Shown here one piece after another: positions 59,141-64,000 of a DNA stretch of 64,000 nucleotides. A model generated the notes under the pieces. It was not told where the DNA came from and searched no databases. It saw only the letters and a program-made list of their open reading frames with translations. Every line of letters begins with the position of its first letter. The first letter of the stretch is position 1. The translations under genes were made by a program, and so were the position numbers. Source of the DNA: Diploscapter coronatus (taxonomy: Eukaryota; Nematoda; Chromadorea; Rhabditida; Rhabditidae). Location: positions 78,515,201-78,579,200 of the forward strand of contig OZ038422.1 in the NCBI GenBank assembly GCA_964036155.1. Reading direction: 5' to 3'.

Positions 59141-60805
59141 AAGTCAATGTCAGAATTATTCAAAGTGGTGCGGAACAGGGGTCCGTCGATTTGGCTGATT
59201 TTCACATATATTGTTCAGTTTTTCACGCTAATCATCATGGTGTGGTTTATTTTTAATAAAAATGATCGTATGCAGAATTAAGGTAGCTTCAAGTTTTGAT
59301 AGATCCGACCTCGGAAAAAAATTCATAACTTCCTTATTTTTGGACCAAATCGAATGGGGTTTTCAGTATTGGATAGCCCATGAAAAACTCTACAAATAAT
59401 GTGACTACGATGAGTCTCGGTGATCGTTAATTTGGAGGAAAATTCAAAATTCTAATTTTTGACTTTAACTCACCTCAGTTTTCGATTTTTTTCGACCAAA
59501 CAGAAGTTCGACCGCCGACCAAATATTAGCCCACGAGAAAGAGGATTCAATTCTGCACAAGATATGATTAATTTTATCAAAAATTAGGGTGGACAAAGCC
59601 ACTAAAAATGCGTTCGAACACGTAAAATGAGGGTGATTATTCCATAATGTCAACTTTGACTCCTCACAACTTTCTTATTTCTGGACCAAATTTAATTATT
59701 ATTCTTTTTATTTTGTAGATCTTACCGAGGAGAATATAGCAAAAATAAAAAGAAATTTTTAGAAAATTAATTTTGGCGGGAAAAAATTATCCGAAGTTAC
59801 CCTATATACCCGTCCTGAGTTTACGCGTAAATGACGTTGGAAAAATTCGTCCTTCCAGTATGTTGTGTAGAATGACATGGTGAACAAGTTTTGTTCCAGG
59901 ACTAACCTCGGATTCATTATTGTATGAGCTCCAGAATTTTTTGAAGTACGATGATCAAATTCAGCATAATGCCTTTATAATACAAATTTTCAAAAAATCA
60001 TATCTCCCTATGTGTGCACATTCAAGAATAAGTCCTGAAACAAAAGTTGATCAACTTGAAGAGCTCTACAAGATTTCATGAGAAATTCCAACGCTAACTC
60101 ACATTGCTCTTGTAAACACAGTACGAGTATATAGAGTAACTTCGAATAATTTTTTCCCGCCAAAATTAATTTTCTAAAAATTTCTTTTTATTTTTGCTAT
60201 ATTCTCCTCGGTAAGATCTACAAAATAAAAAGAATAATAATTAAATTTGGTCCAGAAATAAGAAAGTTATGAGGAGTCAAAGTTGACATTATGGAATAAT
60301 CACCCTCATTTTACGTGTTCGAACGCATTTTTAGTGGCTTTGTCCACCCTAATTTTTGATAAAATTAATCATATCTTGTGCAGAATTGAATCCTCTTTCT
60401 CGTGGGCTAATATTTGGTCGGCGGTCGAACTTCTGTTTGGTCGAAAAAAATCGAAAACTGAGGTGAGTTAAAGTCAAAAATTAGAATTTTGAATTTTCCT
60501 CCAAATTAACGATCACCGAGACTCATCGTAGTCACATTATTTGTAGAGTTTTTCATGGGCTATCCAATACTGAAAACCCCATTCGATTTGGTCCAAAAAT
60601 AAGGAAGTTATGAATTTTTTTCCGAGGTCGGATCTATCAAAACTTGAAGCTACCTTAATTCTGCATACGATCATTTTTATTAAAAATAAACCACACCATG
60701 ATGATTAGCGTGAAAAACTGAACAATATATGTGAAAATCAGCCAAATCGATGGATCCCTGGAAACACCCCTTTGTTAAGACTTTGATCTTTACTGATATT
60801 CACTC
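59141..60805. mobile_element. TTAA foldback element, family A, copy E6
   Basis: A 1,665-bp element with TTAA on both sides (59137-59140, 60806-60809), left end AAGTCAATGTCAG and right end CTGATATTCACTC. It is highly symmetrical: an identical 62-codon frame appears on opposite strands at 59465-59653 and 60283-60471, so its arms of about 700 bp are close to identical. The central segment (about 59840-60120) is shared with E3 and E4. Confidence 0.87.
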
Positions 60806-61208
60806 TTAAACTGTCAAAAATTTCGTATTCCATCATTTCTCGAGACGTTCTGACTCTGTATAGAGAAAGAGGCGCGCAGCGTAGGGTCGTGCATAATAAT
60901 GAAATGAAAGATTTCTCTCGTTAAATGAAACTTGATACAAAATTAGCATATTAACGCGCTAACGTTCACTTGAATTAATTGTGGTTCATTCTACTTTTAT
61001 AATATAGATTTTTTAAATATCAAATCGTTGATCCAAAATTATCGCTTATTATCGTCACTTTGTCGAATGCGATTTGTGAAGTTGACAGGATTGGTTTGTG
61101 CATTAATTATGTTTACAGATCGAAATAATTTGATGCAATCAAATAGCAAGGAGGAAATTTTATTCTATCGTAAGAAATTATGTTGAAAACGAAGTAAGAG
61201 ATTTTAAA

Positions 61209-62274
61209 ATGATTCGTAATAATTTAGTTTATTATCGAAATAATAATAATAAAGATGAAGGAAGAATAGGCTTGTTCAATTCATCTACCTGCTCAGTAGA
61301 AGAGATTGCAAAATTTTCCAATTGGTATTGGCCATATCAAGTAGCAAATACACAGAATAAAGTAGATTCTTATGCTCGTTATTTTGAATAATTTTTTCCA
61401 ATTCCAGATTTTTGCAATTAGGATATCAGAAGAATCATTTGAAATTTTTAATTTGAATACTCGACAAATTTCAAAAGGTCTGTTCAACGAATCCATGAAT
61501 GATCGATTCAAAGAATTTTACAGGCCCAGATCCTCCTGAATGGCGTAGTGGTGTATCTGTCGCTTATTTCAAAGGCAAACTATACTATTTGGGTGGAGAG
61601 GACTCAGAAACAGAGGAAGATACGAATCAAGTTGATGTAAGAAGATCGAACGAAAGCTCATAAAATAATTTATTCAGGTTTTAATAGATGGAAAATGGCA
61701 AACAGGACCTGCTTTTCCTCTTCCAATTAGTCATGTTCAAGCAATAACATGCGATGAAATTTTATACGGTCACATTATAGCATATTTATTATTGCAATTA
61801 TGGATATTCAGTTATTGATGGATATACTAGTAAAAAGGTATATCGACTATCAGACAATGAACGGGAATGGATTGAAATTGGAGATATTCCAGAAATGCGA
61901 GATTCTTTCGGAATTGCATCGTTAAATGAAAAAATTTACATTTCTGGAGGACGGGGGTCATTAATTTTGTATGATAAATAATGTATCATTATATATTTAG
62001 TTTTCTTAATGCAGTGAAATCCTGTTTGTGTTTCGACCCTTCAGCTCCAGCTGGCAGTCAAATTTCTCGAATCGCTGATATGAATTATGCAAGATATCGT
62101 CATTCACTCATTGTCGCTAACGGAAAATTGTATGCAATCGGAGGGTGAGCTGAGATTTTCCATATCTTTATACCAAATATTTGTTAACTTAGATCTCAAA
62201 AAAATAATCGTAATTCAATCGAGGAATACGACCCACGAATAAAAAAATGGAAATCCGTTAAAAAAGTAAATTAA
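61209..62274 (+). CDS. Kelch-repeat protein, short, no BTB domain seen
   Basis: An AT-rich gene with about six exons. The likely model joins 61209-61330, about 61406-61478, 61523-61636, 61678-61760, 61815-61946, 62014-62142 and 62193-62274. Kelch blades are visible as GKLYYLGGEDSET, NEREWIEIGDIPEMRDSFGI with EKIYISGGR, and RYRHSLIVANGKLYAIGGSQ with SIEEYDPRIKKWKSV. Kelch propellers usually need five to seven blades and often follow BTB and BACK domains. Here only about three or four blades and no BTB are seen. It may be a fragment, or the 5' part may lie upstream of 61209 and be unrecognised. The final TAA follows a GTAAAT that could instead be a donor site. Several junctions, especially the one near 61760, are uncertain. 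Confidence 0.55.
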
Positions 62275-63276
62275 TATAAATATTATTAGTTAGAAATGAT
62301 TAAATTTTCACCTATTTGAAATGACACTTTTCAATTGGAGAGCGCAAGTGGGTTTTTCGTTTGTGAAAACATCCATGGCACTCCATTCAAAATGACGACT
62401 AGGGTGCATAGATCATGTAGCAGTTTACCGTTCGTTATAAAAAGAATTCTAAGAAAAGATATCAACTCCGGAAGTCATCTTCAGAATTTTCACTTTTGTT
62501 AACATTTTTCGTCAAGACAGGCAGACATTAGCATATAAAAATTTGGCAAGATTTCCATCGAATATTTCATTCACTCTTGCTGGTCGTCGAATTTTTCAGA
62601 ATTGAGCAAGCAAAATGTGAGTGAAAATAAGCCAAACAAAAAATGATGACAAAAATCCAACGCTAATTTTATAAACGGAAAGCATTATATTTTGTATGAA
62701 AATGGGTTTTTCGAGGAAGGTTCCGAGAGTTTCATGGATCTGATCATTTGGAGAATTTATTTTAAAAAAATAATTGAAATTTAAGCTGGGAGGCGAAAGA
62801 AACATAAAGAGTGAATTCTGTAGGGTTTGTGAAGAGGGGAAAGAAGGAATGAGGTGAAAGAGTAAGAATCAAAACGTTGTGTTCCAGAACTTTCGCTCTC
62901 GGCGCTGTAAGAGAGATTACGAACACGATAGTAAAATGCTGTTAGGAGGAATTGTATTAATCTATCGAAAGTTAACACGAATTAATTATTTTATAATAAT
63001 TTATTAACTATTCGAAAGAAAATTGATAATAATAATAAACCGCTGCTGCTGTTACTATTGGTGGTTCTTTTCAGAACTGCCCTTTCCGGCAAAAGGAAAG
63101 TGCAGGCAGGGTTGGGCTCCGCCCCAATGATAAGGGTTGACCCCATCATGTCCTGCGCGCGAAGTGTTCTCTGAAGGGAAATTCATTAAAAAATTATTTA
63201 TAATTTTTAAGGGTTCGTGAGTACAAAATTTTATCATCAAGTTAGTGAATTTGGAAGAAACAATGTTTATCTTCAG
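62275..63276. other. Spacer, no gene called
   Basis: About 1 kb. It includes a GC-rich short patch at 63075-63175 with a small hairpin (ATTGGGGC-type, near 63108-63122) that does not fold as a tRNA. It may hold upstream exons of the following gene, but I cannot support any. Confidence 0.45.
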
Positions 63277-63986
63277 ACACAACCAGTTATGGTCCAAGAC
63301 GTTCCAATATCATCTGCAGGCGGTGCGCAATCCACTGTGGAAATGGGGCCACAACAGACTGTCAACAACCTGCAGAGTGCTAGAGGTGGAATTTTCATTT
63401 CTTGGGAACTAGAGCTGTAAATGTTTAGACACGCATAACAAGATTGCATTTTTGAGAGATAAAAGAGCATATTCTCTCTCGAAAATACATACTATTACGC
63501 TATGTGTGTACACGCGTGTGTCTAAACATTAACAGCTCTGTTAGGAATTAAGAATTGTATTTTTTTTTCTAATAATGACGATATTTGGTCTTGGAGAATA
63601 TTTTTGACTTGTAAATTCAGTTAGTTCAGACAATTTTAAAAAGGAATTTGACAAAACCAAAATTAATTTTCTGAATTTTCAAAAATACCAAAATCTTCAG
63701 CGATCGAGTCTCCCGCCTCTACTTCCGATCCCTCGTTCTTTACTCGTCCGTCATTCGACCTCCCAGCCTCTATCGCTAAGGACGTTTCTCCCTCTGCCCA
63801 GCAGCAGCCCCAACTCAACTCGGCTCACTCCATCTCTGCTGCGCCTGTCGATGCACACGACGACCACACTCAACAGGCCGCACAGACTGAGGGCCAAGTC
63901 AATGAGGGCAGCGAGAAATCCACTGCAATTGAAGAGAAGAAGAGTGACAGTGAGGCTGATTCCAGCACCGAGAAGACAGAGCAGGG
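63277..63986 (+). CDS. Unrecognised Ser/Gln/Glu-rich protein (runs off the right edge)
   Basis: Two exons with good splice sites, 63277-63385 (after TATCTTCAG) and 63701-63986 (after AAATCTTCAG, before GGTAAGG), join in phase (AGA G then CG). The protein shows QPVMVQDVPISSAGGAQSTV and QQTVNNLQSARA, then SPSAQQQPQLNSAHSISAAP, QAAQTEGQVNEGSEKSTAIE and ending STEKTEQG, a disordered acidic region. GC-rich third codon positions and the exon 2 composition support coding. No domain is recognisable. The start is upstream of 63277 and the rest lies outside the window. Confidence 0.6.
63411..63541. mobile_element. Small inverted-repeat element in an intron
   Basis: AGAGCTGTAAATGTTTAGAC at the left and its inverse near the right (GTCTAAACATTAACAGCTCT) bound about 130 bp in the intron between the two exons of the last gene. 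The superfamily is uncertain. Confidence 0.65.
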
Positions 63987-64000
63987 GTAAGGCATTTTAT

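Noticed and set aside
59465..60471. Two identical 62-codon frames on opposite strands in E6
   Set aside because: These are the inverted arms of a foldback element, not duplicated genes.
63075..63175. Possible structured RNA in a GC-rich patch
   Set aside because: Only short stems; it does not fit a tRNA or a known small RNA by eye.

Overview
The window is from a nematode genome, most likely a rhabditid-type worm. Three things show this: an intact 127-residue major sperm protein gene (a nematode-only family), many short introns with TTTTCAG-type acceptors, and acceptor-like TTTCAG or CCAG sites just upstream of most start codons, as expected for spliced-leader trans-splicing. No CRISPR array, prokaryotic operon, rRNA or convincing tRNA was seen.

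Left part (1-36.3 kb) is a conserved housekeeping block. On the minus strand, from right to left, lie WDFY2 (31785-34650), TMEM41B (26661-28254), OPA1/EAT-3 (14584-25706), a WBP2-like GRAM protein (10126-11945), eIF3f (6676-9466) and SCAP (6110 down to the left edge, incomplete). On the plus strand are RAB39 (29064-29975) and the major sperm protein (35617-36287). From memory, this gene set matches the C. elegans cosmid D2013 neighbourhood (rab-39, wdfy-2, eat-3, eif-3.F, scp-1, tmem-41), so it looks like long-conserved microsynteny. The introns and spacers of the left 27 kb carry an unusually frequent, mostly plus-strand word, ATGTTTCA. It resembles the CTGTTTCA core of the nematode 21U/piRNA promoter.

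Middle part (37-44.1 kb) holds two tandem minus-strand copies of an unrecognised coiled-coil gene. Copy A (37626-40466) keeps a C-terminal coiled coil. Copy B (42108-44102) lacks it but has a Gln/Leu-repeat N-terminal exon. Their shared intron is almost identical while neighbouring exon sequence has diverged.

Right part (37-61 kb) is dominated by mobile DNA. Long foldback elements flanked by TTAA form two families (A: six copies; B: one full copy and two fragments). There is also a non-TTAA foldback element, a mariner-like element without a recognisable transposase, small MITEs, and a perfect 30-bp GC-rich hairpin. One family A insertion can be compared with its empty site in the paralogous gene copy, which supports a TTAA target duplication.

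The right edge holds a short kelch-repeat gene (61209-62274) and the start of an unrecognised gene rich in Ser, Glu and Gln, running off the window (63277-63986).
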